From contig QKYT01000163.1 of assembly GCA_003550305.1 (NCBI GenBank), forward strand, positions 174,777 through 196,346: a stretch of DNA of 21,570 nt. The letters run 5' to 3'. The position numbers and the translations under genes were made by a program. Positions 9,366 to 18,337 of this stretch are shown here, in pieces. Each line of letters begins with the position of its first letter. Position 1 is the stretch's first letter. The notes under the pieces were generated by a model. It saw nothing but the letters and a program-made list of their open reading frames with translations. It was not told the DNA's origin and searched no databases. The stretch comes from Glomus cerebriforme (taxonomy: Eukaryota; Glomeromycota; Glomeromycetes; Glomerales; Glomeraceae).

Positions 9366-11940
9366 TCAAACTATGGTTTATTTATGTGTAATCAATTTAA
9401 TTTTGTAATACATAAATTCAAATAATATGAATTATTATTTTTTATTTTTTTTTTAAAAAACTAAATTTTTTAATACTGACCTACTGACCTACACATAATA
9501 AATACTAAATTTAAATGGTAATTTTCTATATTTTATTACATTTTTATATTTTATAATTATTAATATCACATTATATTTGCAGAAAATAGAAATTTTAAGT
9601 AAAAGTAAAAAATGTTCAGAATGTCAACAAACCTATTCATTTGAATTGTTTTCAGATTTAAATAAAACTTACAGTACATATTTGATATGTCAAAATCAGA
9701 AAAAGGCAATTCATAATAATCAGAAGCGAGAAAAAAAGAAATTAAATACCAAATTATTGATTTGATTGAATATGATGAACTTATGAATAAATATTTATCT
9801 ATTTTTAAAGAATTTAAAAATGAAGATAGAAAAAATAAAGAAAATAGGCTTGATTTTAAAAAAACTCTTAATATAATGATGTTAAGTAATAACTCATCCA
9901 AAAATATTGCAGAAGGTATAATAGAACAAATAAGTAATGCAGATAATTTCAATTGAAGATATGTATTTTGTTCATAATACATTGATACTTATATGCTTAT
10001 TAACTAAATAATAATAAATATAATTATATAAATATAGATTTTATGATGAGTAATATAATGCAAAAAATAATCAAAAAATTAGTTTTTGGTATAAATGTTC
10101 TCAAAAATCTAATCATGCAAAAAAATCCCAAAAATGTCTTAATCCAAAAAAGCAACATAATACTTCTTCTATAAAATAATTTAATTGTCATAAAGAAATT
10201 AATATTGTCATTAATCTTAAAATAAAAACAATATTAGTAAATATTATTCATAAAATATTACATGAATTACCTAAAGAAGTTGGTGTACTTAAATGTGTGA
10301 AAGATTTGATTAGTAAAAATATTGATTTATTACCAAAAGAGATTTATGCACATCTTATGAAAAATGGTTTAAATCTAGAAATTCATTAAAATCAGATTTA
10401 TTTTTGGTGAAGTAAATTGAAAGAAATTAGATATAAAAGAGATTTTAATACCTTTCTATTGGCTAAAACTTTATTAGAAAAATATAATTATATAAAAATA
10501 CTAGAAGGTAATTTACTAGTACAAGTTATTACCTTTGAAATAAGATTATTTCAAATGCTAATTGAAAATAATATTTTAATTAAGGAATTTGAAATTAATG
10601 CCACATGTAAGTTATATATTATAAAATAAATAATTTTTTTATTATTTTATATATTATATATATAAGTAATATTAAAACATTTCTAATATAGATAATACAA
10701 ATAATTTGGGATTTGAATTATATTTTATACATGCTGAAGTTGATGAAACCAGATTTTCTTTGGCTTATTTATTTTTAAAAAATAATAAAAAGTATGATGA
10801 TAGTATTAAAACTGAAATCATTACAAAATTTGTATTACAACTTAAAGAAAAAGGATTAAATTCTAAATTTATATTAATGGATAAGAACTGGTTATAGATA
10901 AAAATATATCACTTAACTTGGCCAAAAGCTAAAATTTAGCTTTATCATTGGCATATAAATAGAATTATAATAATATAAAATAATCACATGAGATACTTAT
11001 AATAATAGATATATGATACATCAATTATTTTCTTTTATTAGTCCTAAATTTATTCAATCTTTAATAATACTATACAGTACAAAATTCTGTTCAAAAGAAC
11101 TGTAAAAATCCTGCTAAAACCTAATGGATATTTATTTTTACCAGTATATTTTAATTTTTAATAAAATGAAATGCAAGAGTCTAATAAAAAAATTTAAAAA
11201 AATGCTATTTATAAAATGTATATATTTTTGGCTTTAGAATTATATGTAGAAAGAATGGTATTCTGATAGCTATTAGTATTTTTGGATGAAAACTAAATAT
11301 AACTCTAAAATCTCTGTACTAAAAATAACTATGTTTGTAGAAGTCTATTAGAAGATTTTAAAAAGAAAATTTTTATATAAATTTTTTCATTCTAGGCTTG
11401 ATTTGGTAATTTATATTATTAATAAAAAAGTAATTGTATATCAAAAAAAAATTTAAATAGATAATAATGGAAAGAAAAAAATCAGATTGGAAATCTACCT
11501 TTAAACATGAATGAAAATTACTTGTGAATGGCAATTAAGTATGAAATAATATATTACAGATATATATAATTAGATCTGTGAGTACTAATACTTTTTAATA
11601 AGCCATTCCTTCTTATACAAACATTTAGTTAAACAAAAAGAAAAGGTAAATTTAAAAGTTTTTGATACAGTAACTTGAAATAATTCCTATTCTTTTATTT
11701 TTAAATATAAGGAACTAACAGAAAGTTTTGGAAAAATGTTTTGAAAAGTAAATTTTTTGGAAAATAATATTACAGAATATAAATAATAAATTAATTATAA
11801 CTATAGAAAATACACTTCAGATATTAAGAAAACAAAAAGCTATTGGAAATTTGAAGTGAGATAAGAGTATTAAAAAAATTTTCATTTAATTATTAAAATG
11901 CAAGAAAAAATTAAAACATATTAATGTTTATAAAGAATAC
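9336..11940 (+). pseudogene. decayed MULE transposase with FAR1-like, MULE and SWIM regions
   Basis: The coding relic can be followed in pieces. Exon 1 at 9336-9425 has its start ATG apparently changed to TTA, then LPKKSTVMHSNYGLF. A second exon after TTTGCAG (9589 on) contains KKCSEC and a later Cys, then a frameshift near 9735 into IIDLIEYDELMNKYL. From 10040 to 10606 one frame with four stops holds FWYKCSQKSNHAKKSQK, a FAR1/WRKY-GCM1-like zinc region. An 85-bp intron (10607-10691) leads to the MULE core: HAEVDETRFSLAYLF with the first catalytic Asp, ILMDK with the second, then YHWHI. A shifted SWIM-like remnant (SHSFLYKHLVKQKEK, one zinc Cys changed to Tyr) lies near 11600-11645. Coding similarity fades by about 11940. 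The many stops and frameshifts mean it is long dead. Confidence 0.65.
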
Positions 11941-12179
11941 TATTAATCTGAAAAAAATATATCTATAATACAAAATACTTGAAATAAATTTGTTATTTTA
12001 TTAAAAAAATGTTATAATAAAATAAAAATTAAAAAAATTTATAAGTTTAACTATTTTTATTGAAAAAAGTACATGAAATGACAATTTATAAAAAAAATAA
12101 ATTTTTAAATTTTCAAAAAGTTCATAGCAAAAAAAATTTTGGTAGATTTCATATGATATTACATAAATAAATTGTGGCT

Positions 12180-12625
12180 TGAACACAAAGATGATAATTT
12201 TTTTTATTTTACATAATAACATCATAATTACAAAATTTTGTGATATAAACAAAAATTACATTTCTACATAACAAAATTTTATAAAATTACGGAATTTTTT
12301 TTTTTCATATAATATATCACAGAATTTCTTTACATCTAAAAATGGGATAATCATATAATTATAGTAAAGAGTCTTTGTTACATGTAATCAATTTTCATTT
12401 AAATCTTAATGCCATAAAATTTTCAAAATTTTGGTGAATTACTTCTTGCTTTAAATGATTTCCTAATAAAATATAGATTTTATCATATAAATTATCATAA
12501 AATTAAGCTTATTATACATTAAAACATTATGAAATAATCAATAAATAAACATATAAAATTACAAAATTATAATTTATCACAAAAAAATTTATATTATATC
12601 ATAACAAAAAATTATTATTTCTGCT
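12180..12625. repeat. degenerate minisatellite of ATCACAAAATT-like units
   Basis: Words such as ATCATAATTACAAAATTTTGTGATA, ATAACAAAATTTTATAAAATTACGG, ATTATCATAAAATTA and TTATCACAAAAAA recur irregularly. GCTTGAACA appears at both borders (about 12176 and 12620). The same unit, as TTTTGTGATAGTATTTAATT, forms another array at 21060-21175. It lies within the 3' part of the dead MULE. Confidence 0.45.
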
Positions 12626-12631
12626 TGAACA

Positions 12632-12756
12632 TACTACAGTGCTTTTTTTTTGAGGCAACACTAGAGTAATTTTAATTTAATTGGTTAAAGATCACATGTT
12701 AAGTAAAATTCGCTAATTATTATATTAAGAATTTACTATATCAAAGTTTAATTGTA
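12632..12756 (-). repeat. right terminal inverted repeat of the MULE
   Basis: Read on the minus strand it gives TACAATTAAACTTTGATATA, then GATCTTTAACCAATT, then GCCTCAAAAAAAAAGCACTG, in the same order as the left end. Divergence between the two arms is considerable, consistent with an old insertion. Confidence 0.6.
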
Positions 12757-12763
12757 TTATAAT

Positions 12764-12965
12764 GAGAGGGTCAGAAATGACATTATTTTCTAAGGGGGGA
12801 AGAAAGGTCAGTTCAGGATGACCTTTCATTTTTAGTAATTAATAATATATTTAATTCTGGCTAAAATTATATTATAATTTTAAATTTTCTAAAATAGATA
12901 ATGACAGGAAAGAGGGGGGTCTCAAAACCTCAAAAATTAAATGACTTCATTTTTGATCCTTCCCT
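12764..12965. mobile_element. about 200-bp MITE with GGRTCARAAATGA ends
   Basis: The left end AGAGGGTCAGAAATGACATT and the reverse complement of the right end, AGGGAAGGATCAAAAATGA followed by GTCATTT, are related inverted copies. Both are followed by a G-rich run (TAAGGGGGG on the left, AGACCCCCC read inward from the right). No coding capacity. It starts only 8 bp beyond the MULE end. No target duplication is clear. Confidence 0.45.
12803..12826. repeat. perfect 8-bp stem-loop within the MITE
   Basis: AAAGGTCA (12803-12810) and TGACCTTT (12819-12826) form an 8-bp stem around the 8-base loop GTTCAGGA. It sits near the left end of the small inverted-repeat element. No transcript-terminator role is implied. 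Confidence 0.6.
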
Positions 12966-13438
12966 AACTATTATTTTATGCAATTTTAATAAGTTTTTAT
13001 TTTTTTGATAATAATATTGTATTTCTACATAAATAAATTTAATTTTTCTATTAGATAATAAGATTCTATCATATTTTAGCTTTTTTATTATACTTTATAA
13101 CTTTACTATTATTATATAAGATTAAATATAAATATTAATTATATTCTGGATGATTAGAAATAAGTATAATTTTACTAGAATTATATAAATAATCAGCTAT
13201 TAGGTTAATCATTTTTGATTCTATAACTGGTTTATTCCTTGCTATATATATATATATATAATTTTATGCAAATATACTTATACTTACTGCCTAGTTAGAT
13301 AAGCATATTAACTGCATATATTCCTTTAACATATGACTGATTTCTAGGATTAATCCAAAAAAAATGAAGAAATTTTTGATCATTACTGGAACCAAGAAAA
13401 ATAAGTAAGATAATAAGTGTAATTATATATTTTTACAT
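12966..13438. other. AT-rich intergenic region, possible further minus-strand exon
   Basis: There is a (TA)9 microsatellite at 13243-13260. On the minus strand about 13398-13312, after a CTTGGTTCCAG acceptor-like site, a frame reads DQKFLHFFWINPRNQSYVKG and onward to a stop. It looks protein-like, but its phase does not fit the donor sites at the end of the gene remnant at 13439-14143. Otherwise nothing is seen. Confidence 0.3.
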
Positions 13439-14143
13439 TTATTCTAAGCAAAAAACAAATACCTTCAATTCCCTGAGCCCTCTTCTCCTTACTAAGTTTT
13501 CTGAGACTGAAAGTGCTACATCAAAGTATCTCCAGAAGTATTTAACAGATAGGCTCAAATATGATTCTTTATTTATAATTTTAATAACCATTTGTTGGAG
13601 ATTTTGAACTTCCGTATCTGATAGAAATTCTTTCGTACGAGGATATTTTGGGTATGGAGAGACATTCTTTGCTTTAAGATCTATGACACCCCAATACAGA
13701 GGGCTATAATTTAAATGCATATTAGTGAAGAACTCAAAAGAATGCAAAAAAGATTAGTTTGTATTTACGTTATCAAACAGGCCATTTGATTTTCTCGTGC
13801 AGTTTCAATTTCCACTATCAATTTATTATAAAGTATTGCTAGGTCATCAATCTTGAATAGTGAAAAAAAAGAGTTAATAAGAAATTAATAAGAAGTTACA
13901 AAACAATTATAATTAAAAACCTACCCCTTCATCCTCTTCTTCATCTTCCTGATCTTTCTTTCTTTTCTTAGATTCCTTTAACAGATGAATATCAAAAACT
14001 TCAGTATTATTAATTCCATTAATGGTATTAGCTGAAAATTTTGGTTAATGGAAGTGAATCAAAGACCTGCCAACTTCTTTGAATTTATACTTCTTCTTCT
14101 CTCTTCTCCATTTTCTTACCTCTTTATAATCAGGTTTCTTTCC
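13439..14143 (-). pseudogene. multi-exon coding remnant with acidic and basic segments, unknown family
   Basis: Three exons splice in frame: 14031-13925, 13851-13769 and 13703-13439, with introns of 73 and 65 bp (GTAGGT...CAAG and GTAAAT...ATAG). The joined peptide runs KESKKRKKDQEDEEEDEG, then IDDLAILYNKLIVEIETA, then PLYWGVIDLKAKN, LSDTEVQNLQQMVIKI and VKYFWRYFDVALSVS, to a TAA. A further upstream exon, 14143-14067, is open and basic (KKPDYKEVRKWRREKKKYKF), but its junction to 14031 is out of phase by one. No start ATG is found in the reading frame. I therefore read it as a partial, probably broken gene. The Lys/Arg-rich then Asp/Glu-rich stretch resembles a nuclear or DNA-binding linker, but no domain is recognised. 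A retroposed insertion lies about 380 bp upstream. Confidence 0.45.
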
Positions 14144-14198
14144 CTAAAAAAAAAATGTGAAATTATAATATCTTTAATAAATAAATATCCACCAGTTG

Positions 14199-14369
14199 TC
14201 TCATAGACTTAATATCAAATGTAACTTGTAGTTTATTTGATGTACTGACGGTGCCAACATTTAGTCATCTCATAGATTTGAATACAAAGTAACTCGTAGT
14301 TTGCTCTGTGCCCCATACTGTCATTGTGGCTCGTCTCATAGACTTGAATGATAAAAAGTCTCATAAATC
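14199..14369. repeat. degenerate tandem repeat with TCTCATAGAYTTGAAT core
   Basis: TCTCATAGACTT or TCTCATAGATTTG starts at 14199, 14268 and 14334, and a partial TCTCATAAATC starts at 14359. The first two spacings are 69 and 66 bp. The units share further words (AAAGTAACTCGTAGTTTG versus AATGTAACTTGTAGTTTA). On the minus strand each core reads FKSMR in the same frame, with neighbouring SYFVFKSMR and VTFDIKSMR, so the repeat may once have been coding; a TGA now interrupts it. Confidence 0.55.
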
Positions 14370-14510
14370 TTCTACCACGCCACTTTATACTAAAGCAAGC
14401 ACTAAACATACCTTTTTATACCAATTCAGCAAGAGCTGGGCTTTATCATGTCTATAACTTAATTTTTTCTATTTAATAATATTTTCAAGAAATAGGCAAT
14501 AAGCTTTAAT

Positions 14511-14524
14511 TTTTAGTTTGAATT
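14511..14524 (+). repeat. left target-site duplication of the retroposed insertion
   Basis: TTTTAGTTTGAATT is repeated exactly at 16151-16164, directly after the poly(A) tail of the 14525-16150 insertion. It defines the pre-insertion site. Confidence 0.85.
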
Positions 14525-15473
14525 GGAGGGGCAACTCTCCCTGCTGATCCCTACGCCCATTTCTCTGAAGAAGTTTTGGAAAGAAAAGTTGCGCTTTTTG
14601 GCCGTTTTATTCTAAGAAAGCGGTCTTTTAGTCATAGGAAAAGCTGCTCTACGATGTTGGACTTAACTAGAAAGGTTTAGAAAGTTTGTTATTTAGTATC
14701 TGGCTTACCAAGTTCCTTCACAATTCAGGTCGATATAATTTTCAGTCACCTACGTCTTTCTCAAAAATTGATACCCGAGCGGTCATTTGGTATTCTAAGA
14801 TACGCTCTATGTATACAAGACGGATGGGTTGGACTTGTGGCTACTCCTGATAGATCCAGGAGCAGACCTCATGCGGAGTTTCTTTGGAAGTTAAGCAGTT
14901 TTTCGCTGAGTTGTCATATGGGCTTGGTTCAGCAGGGAGAGGCTTTTCTGGCATATAAGTTTGGTAAATTTTCCTTTATTATTATTTTTATTTCATTTTC
15001 TGTTGGTGGAAAGGTGGTAGGCATCAGGATTTTCAGGCTCGTGAAGATAAATACTGAACCGGCTTTAGAACATAAACATATACCACTATACTAAGTCTGC
15101 TAACCTTGGCTGCGGATTTGGAAGAACTACTGTGGAGTGGTATCCTCTGGTGGGAAATAGGGGGTACTGAAAATTTTGATAGACAGCCGATCATCTGTTG
15201 ATAATTGGTTCCCTTGTTGTAACACATTCCTAGATTTTGTTTCACAGATGGTGATCCCTATTTTTACCCCTTAAGGTGACATCATTGTAGTTGAATAGAA
15301 AAATTAATAAAAGTATAAAAGGTGCAGAAGACGTTGGGTACATTGTCAGATGCGTTAATTGGGTAGTAGAAGGGAGATACTGGGAACAAGATGTTAGTTT
15401 TTCTGCAATAGGTATATCAAGGATAAAGATTCTTCGACAGGGTTAAAGAAGATGGTCCAGAAAAGTTTTGGGT

Positions 15474-15659
15474 AAGTAGTCATCTCGATTCACTAGAGCA
15501 TGTAGGATGTCTCTAGGCCATGAGGAATTGGCTTATTCTGGGATTTCTTCTATCTGGGCGGTCGGCAGCTTTTTAGCTAAGTGTAAGGTTGGCAAGGTAT
15601 TATGTGATGACCTCCGAACGAGACAGTATAAGCAGTCGTCTCGATTCATCTGGAGCATC
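15474..15659 (+). repeat. two copies of an AGYCRTCTCGATTCA motif inside the insertion
   Basis: AAGTAGTCATCTCGATTCAC with a following GAGCATG (from 15474) and AAGCAGTCGTCTCGATTCAT with GGAGCATC (from 15630) are direct repeats 156 bp apart in the same reading frame. Both would read KxSSRF. This hints at an internal duplication in the source RNA. Confidence 0.5.
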
Positions 15660-16107
15660 TGAGAGGGTGACGTTAGTACTGGTCTGGGTAGGATTGGTGA
15701 AGCGGTAGAAGTAGGTTATTTTTCTTTCTTGTATCTTTAGTTATAATATTAGATTTTTTCTTCCTTTCTTTTTGGAGGTTGGTACTAGTAGCCGGCTTCT
15801 ATAATTCTTCTTACAAAAGATGCTGAGCTTTTATAATAAATCGTACTAGTTAGAAGATCCTATGTGATTGAGGGGAGATTTGGGAGGACTGATTGAAAGG
15901 AATTTTTTATTTGGTGCTAGCACTGGAGTGTGAGGGAGAATCAGAGCATATTAATATCTAAGGAGGTCTTGTTTTCAGTCCTCACTCTGAGGACTCATGC
16001 TATGTAAGTGCGACGTGTTGGAATTTTCTATTTAGTTGAAGATTCAATATCTGTTCTATATAATTTTATTTGTTATTGTATTTCGAGTATTGTCTATCAA
16101 ATTACAG

Positions 16108-16113
16108 AATAAA
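16108..16113 (+). terminator. polyadenylation signal of the retroposed RNA
   Basis: AATAAA lies 22 bp upstream of the start of the 15-nt A tail. This is the canonical spacing of a eukaryotic cleavage and polyadenylation signal and fixes the insertion's orientation as plus strand. Confidence 0.75.
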
Positions 16114-16150
16114 GTTCATGATGCAGCGTGTCTTCAAAAAAAAAAAAAAA

Positions 16151-16164
16151 TTTTAGTTTGAATT
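16151..16164 (+). repeat. right target-site duplication of the retroposed insertion
   Basis: Exact copy of 14511-14524. The duplication starts with TTTT, so the primer strand would end in AAAA. It therefore does not follow the common L1-type preference, in which the duplicated target starts with A residues. Confidence 0.85.
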
Positions 16165-16315
16165 ATTTCTCTTCGTATTTGTTTAAGAATCCCAAATACT
16201 CCAATTTGTATCCTTTCACTCAAAGTATTTATGTATTATACTGTTGTTTATGTTCATTATATTTAAAGCCTTAGATTGTTGGCAAAGAAATTGACCTACA
16301 CGTTTTTTTTATATA

Positions 16316-16512
16316 CAATAAGACCTCCATAAGTGCACTCTCTATAAGTGCACACATTATATAAATTCTCTTTAAGTGTACGGTAGGCTTGATTCCAACT
16401 TATATTAGCTCTATATATTTTACTCTCTATAAATGCATACCCTCTTTAAGTACATATTCTGCTATTTTTTTACTATAGTCCCAAGAGGAGTACACTTAAA
16501 AAGGTGTTACTG
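16316..16512. mobile_element. about 200-bp pogo/Tigger-type MITE
   Basis: The ends are CAATAAGACCTCCATAAGTG (16316 on) and, on the opposite strand, CAGTAACACCTTTTTAAGTG (from 16512). Both are followed by YACTC and flanked by TA (16314-16315 and 16513-16514). Imperfect copies of CTCTATAAGTGCA recur inside (about 16342, 16368, 16422 and 16440). No coding capacity. TA duplications and ends of this kind are typical of pogo-like Tc1/mariner relatives. Confidence 0.6.
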
Positions 16513-16929
16513 TATATGATTAAAAGCATGTTCATGTTTACAGGTCGATCAGATAAATCTACTTAGATGATCGATTTAACTACTCCAGCATCATCAACAA
16601 AAAATCACTTTCACGTGATTCATGATGTGACGCAAAATGGCATTTAAACTTTGATTGGCTCAATTTAAGATCGTGTAATATTTATCTTAAAAAAAAAACT
16701 GTAAATTTTAATACTACATAAAATAATAAAATTTACATTTAAAATTAGCATTTGTTTATTATTTTAATTAAAATTAATAAAGTATAAAAGTAAAAAAATA
16801 AAGTATAAAAAATGCTAATTTTTTTAAAAAAAACTTAAGTATTACATAAAAAATACTAATAGCTATGCAAATATTCTAAGTTAGCTTAATAAAAATTAAT
16901 ATCTTCATTTAACTAAAGTGTTAAAATTA
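16513..16929. other. AT-rich stretch with eroded element-end motifs
   Basis: No gene. TCACTTTCACGTGATTCATG followed by TTTGATTGGCTCAATTT (16604-16668) resembles the ends of the larger inverted-repeat pair at 17624-17683 and 21365-21420. The 16853-16937 part is a shortened direct copy of 17436-17575 (shared AAAATACTAATA start and CATTTAAC...TTAAAATTAT end). Confidence 0.35.
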
Positions 16930-17379
16930 TACATTACCCTACAATAAATATTGGGATTTCACTTAGTAATATATAGTAAAATTGATGATCTTCAGGTTGC
17001 ATAAAACTTTATGAATTTTTGGCAAATTCCCTCAAAAATTTTTTATTTAATAGCCAATAATCTATAGTTTTAAAAGTATAATTCAAAAATATTTTATTTG
17101 TTAAATACAAAAAAATACTCATTTGTAAAGTAATGGACAAGTTAATTTTATATGTAAATATGTAAATAACATATAAAAAAATTGTAACTTGTATTTCAAG
17201 TTGAGAAAATTTTTTTATTTAATATCTAAAAACTATGATTGATTACTATCAAATAAAAAAAAATTTGAGCAAATTTGCCAAAAATTCATAAAGTTTTATA
17301 CAACCCAAAGATCATCAATTTTACTATATATTACTAAGTAAAATTTATGAAATCCCAATATTTATTGTAAGGTAGTGTA
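16930..17379. mobile_element. 450-bp foldback element
   Basis: The left arm (16930 to about 17095) and right arm (about 17215 to 17379, inverted) pair over about 165 bp. The shared words, in order, are CAATAAATATTGGGATTTCA, CTTAGTAATATATAGTAAAA, TTGATGATCTT, ATAAAACTTTATGAATTTTT and GGCAAATT. The right arm has an 8-bp extra piece (TAAATTTT in inverted sense). The loop is about 115 bp. There is no coding capacity and no clear target duplication. Long near-complete arms fit a foldback or MITE-like element, or an inverted duplication. Confidence 0.7.
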
Positions 17380-17623
17380 GTGTGAAGTGAAAAAAAACAA
17401 ACATGTGATGTGACATAGTAATTTTATGCAAAAATACTAATACTTCCATAAGTACTCAAGATATCTTAACAAAAAATTATTTTTGAATAGTTCCATATCT
17501 GCTAGATAATTTTGCTTAATCTTTCAAGAGCTGTTTCATTTAACAAAGTATTAAAATTATGCTATAAGTAGAAAACAAGGGTAGCATAATAATTTTGTAA
17601 AAAAAAAGGAAATAATAATTTTA

Positions 17624-17683
17624 CATGGGGGCGTTACAACGCATCTCCCTTATATCATGTGATTAAAATAAAATTTGATTGGT
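17624..17683 (+). repeat. left member of a distant inverted-repeat pair
   Basis: The stretch with GCGTTACAACGCATCTCCC, ATCATGTGATT and ATTTGATTGG matches the reverse complement of 21365-21420 (ACGTTGCAATGCATCCCT, ATCACATGATTTT, ATTTAATTGG) at roughly three quarters of positions. The pair encloses the micro-exon array and the Tc1 element and may mark the ends of one old 3.8-kb element. Confidence 0.45.
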
Positions 17684-18337
17684 TTTTTTAAACGTGTTAT
17701 GTATTTTTTCTTTTTTCTAGGAATAGTGAACCATTTTTTATTTTTTAGAAACAGCCTTGGAAACTTTGATCGATAAGTTAATTTTTTTTTGAAATTAAGA
17801 ATATTAGTATAATACACTAATATTTCTTTTTTTTTTAATTTTGTAAGGAACAACCTGGGGATTTTGGGTAAGTTGGGATTTTTAAAATGGTTTAAAAAAA
17901 CGTTAATATAATACATTAATGTTTCTTTTTTTTTAATTTTGTAAGGAACAACCTTGAGGAAATATCATTAATATTCCTTTTGTTTTGTTTCTATAGGAGA
18001 CACCTTTCTGGAACTGGATTTCAGCTTGAAGGTAAGTTAGGAAGAGATTTTTATTTTTTTTTTAGTTTTTTTTTGTCTTTAAAATTTACTAACGCTCCTT
18101 TTACTTTTTTTCTTTAGGAGGCATCTTTCTGGACTGGATTTCAGCTTGGACTATGAAAGGTAAGTTGGGAATAAAGATTGTTTGGTTTATTTTTGTCTTT
18201 GGAATGTCACTAATGTTCCTTTTGCTTTGTTTTTATAGGGAACTGAATTTCAGCTTGAAGGTAAGTTAGGAGGAGAGGATTTCATTTTTTTTTGTCTTTG
18301 GAACTTCAATAACATTCCTTTTACTTTTTTTCTTTAG

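Larger units (their letters stand above)
9216..12756 (+). mobile_element. dead Mutator-like (MULE) DNA transposon, about 3.5 kb
   Basis: The ends are long diverged inverted repeats, about 150 bp on the left and 125 bp on the right. The outer 25 bp (9216-9240 and 12732-12756) agree at about 19 positions and share TTGATATARTAAA. The inner parts share a DATTGGTTAA/TAACCAATTA word and an AAAAAAAGCACTGT stretch (left about 9346-9359). Long ends plus an internal MULE/SWIM coding relic identify the superfamily. TATTATAA occurs near both outer ends (9201-9208 and 12755-12762), a possible 8-bp target duplication, but AT richness makes this weak. All reading frames are broken, so the element cannot make its transposase. 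Confidence 0.65.
14525..16150 (+). mobile_element. retroposed 1.6-kb GC-richer transcript with poly(A) tail
   Basis: The segment begins GGAGGGGCAACTCTCCCTGC and ends in 15 A (16136-16150), with AATAAA at 16108-16113, 22 bp before the tail. Identical 14-bp repeats flank it. Such features mark a polyadenylated RNA copied back by target-primed reverse transcription. Base composition changes abruptly at both ends, roughly 40% GC inside against about 20-25% outside. No reverse transcriptase, endonuclease or other known domain is visible. The longest open frame (14681-15094, no good start codon) reads RSFGILRYALCIQDGWVG and similar. Shorter protein-like stretches in other frames (LTLAADLEELLWSG near 15100; SGISSIWAVGSFLAKCKVG near 15530) suggest a decayed coding RNA. 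It could be a processed pseudogene, a 5'-truncated LINE whose 3' part I cannot identify, or a long nonautonomous retroelement. Confidence 0.7.

Noticed and set aside
9566..9982. 138-codon minus-strand open frame rich in Leu, Ile, Phe and Ser
   Set aside because: Antisense to the MULE transposase relic, whose Lys/Asn/Glu-rich coding strand produces an open hydrophobic shadow.
12001..12252. 83-codon minus-strand frame
   Set aside because: Low-complexity Phe/Ile/Lys/Asn translation of AT-rich minisatellite DNA within the dead MULE.
9216..12756. Reading the CAGTCAACTCTTGATATA end as proof of a pogo-type element
   Set aside because: The outer motif resembles pogo ends, but the long inverted repeats and the MULE/SWIM coding relic fit a Mutator-like element better.
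14768..15094. 108-codon plus-strand frame in the GC-richer insertion
   Set aside because: It begins at TTG, the frame extends upstream without an ATG, and no domain is seen; treated as part of the retroposed RNA.
15033..15245. 70-codon minus-strand frame in the same insertion
   Set aside because: Antisense to the poly(A)-defined orientation and no recognisable motif.
17650..17916. 88-codon minus-strand frame, basic and Phe/Lys-rich
   Set aside because: It is the complement of T-rich introns of the micro-exon region.
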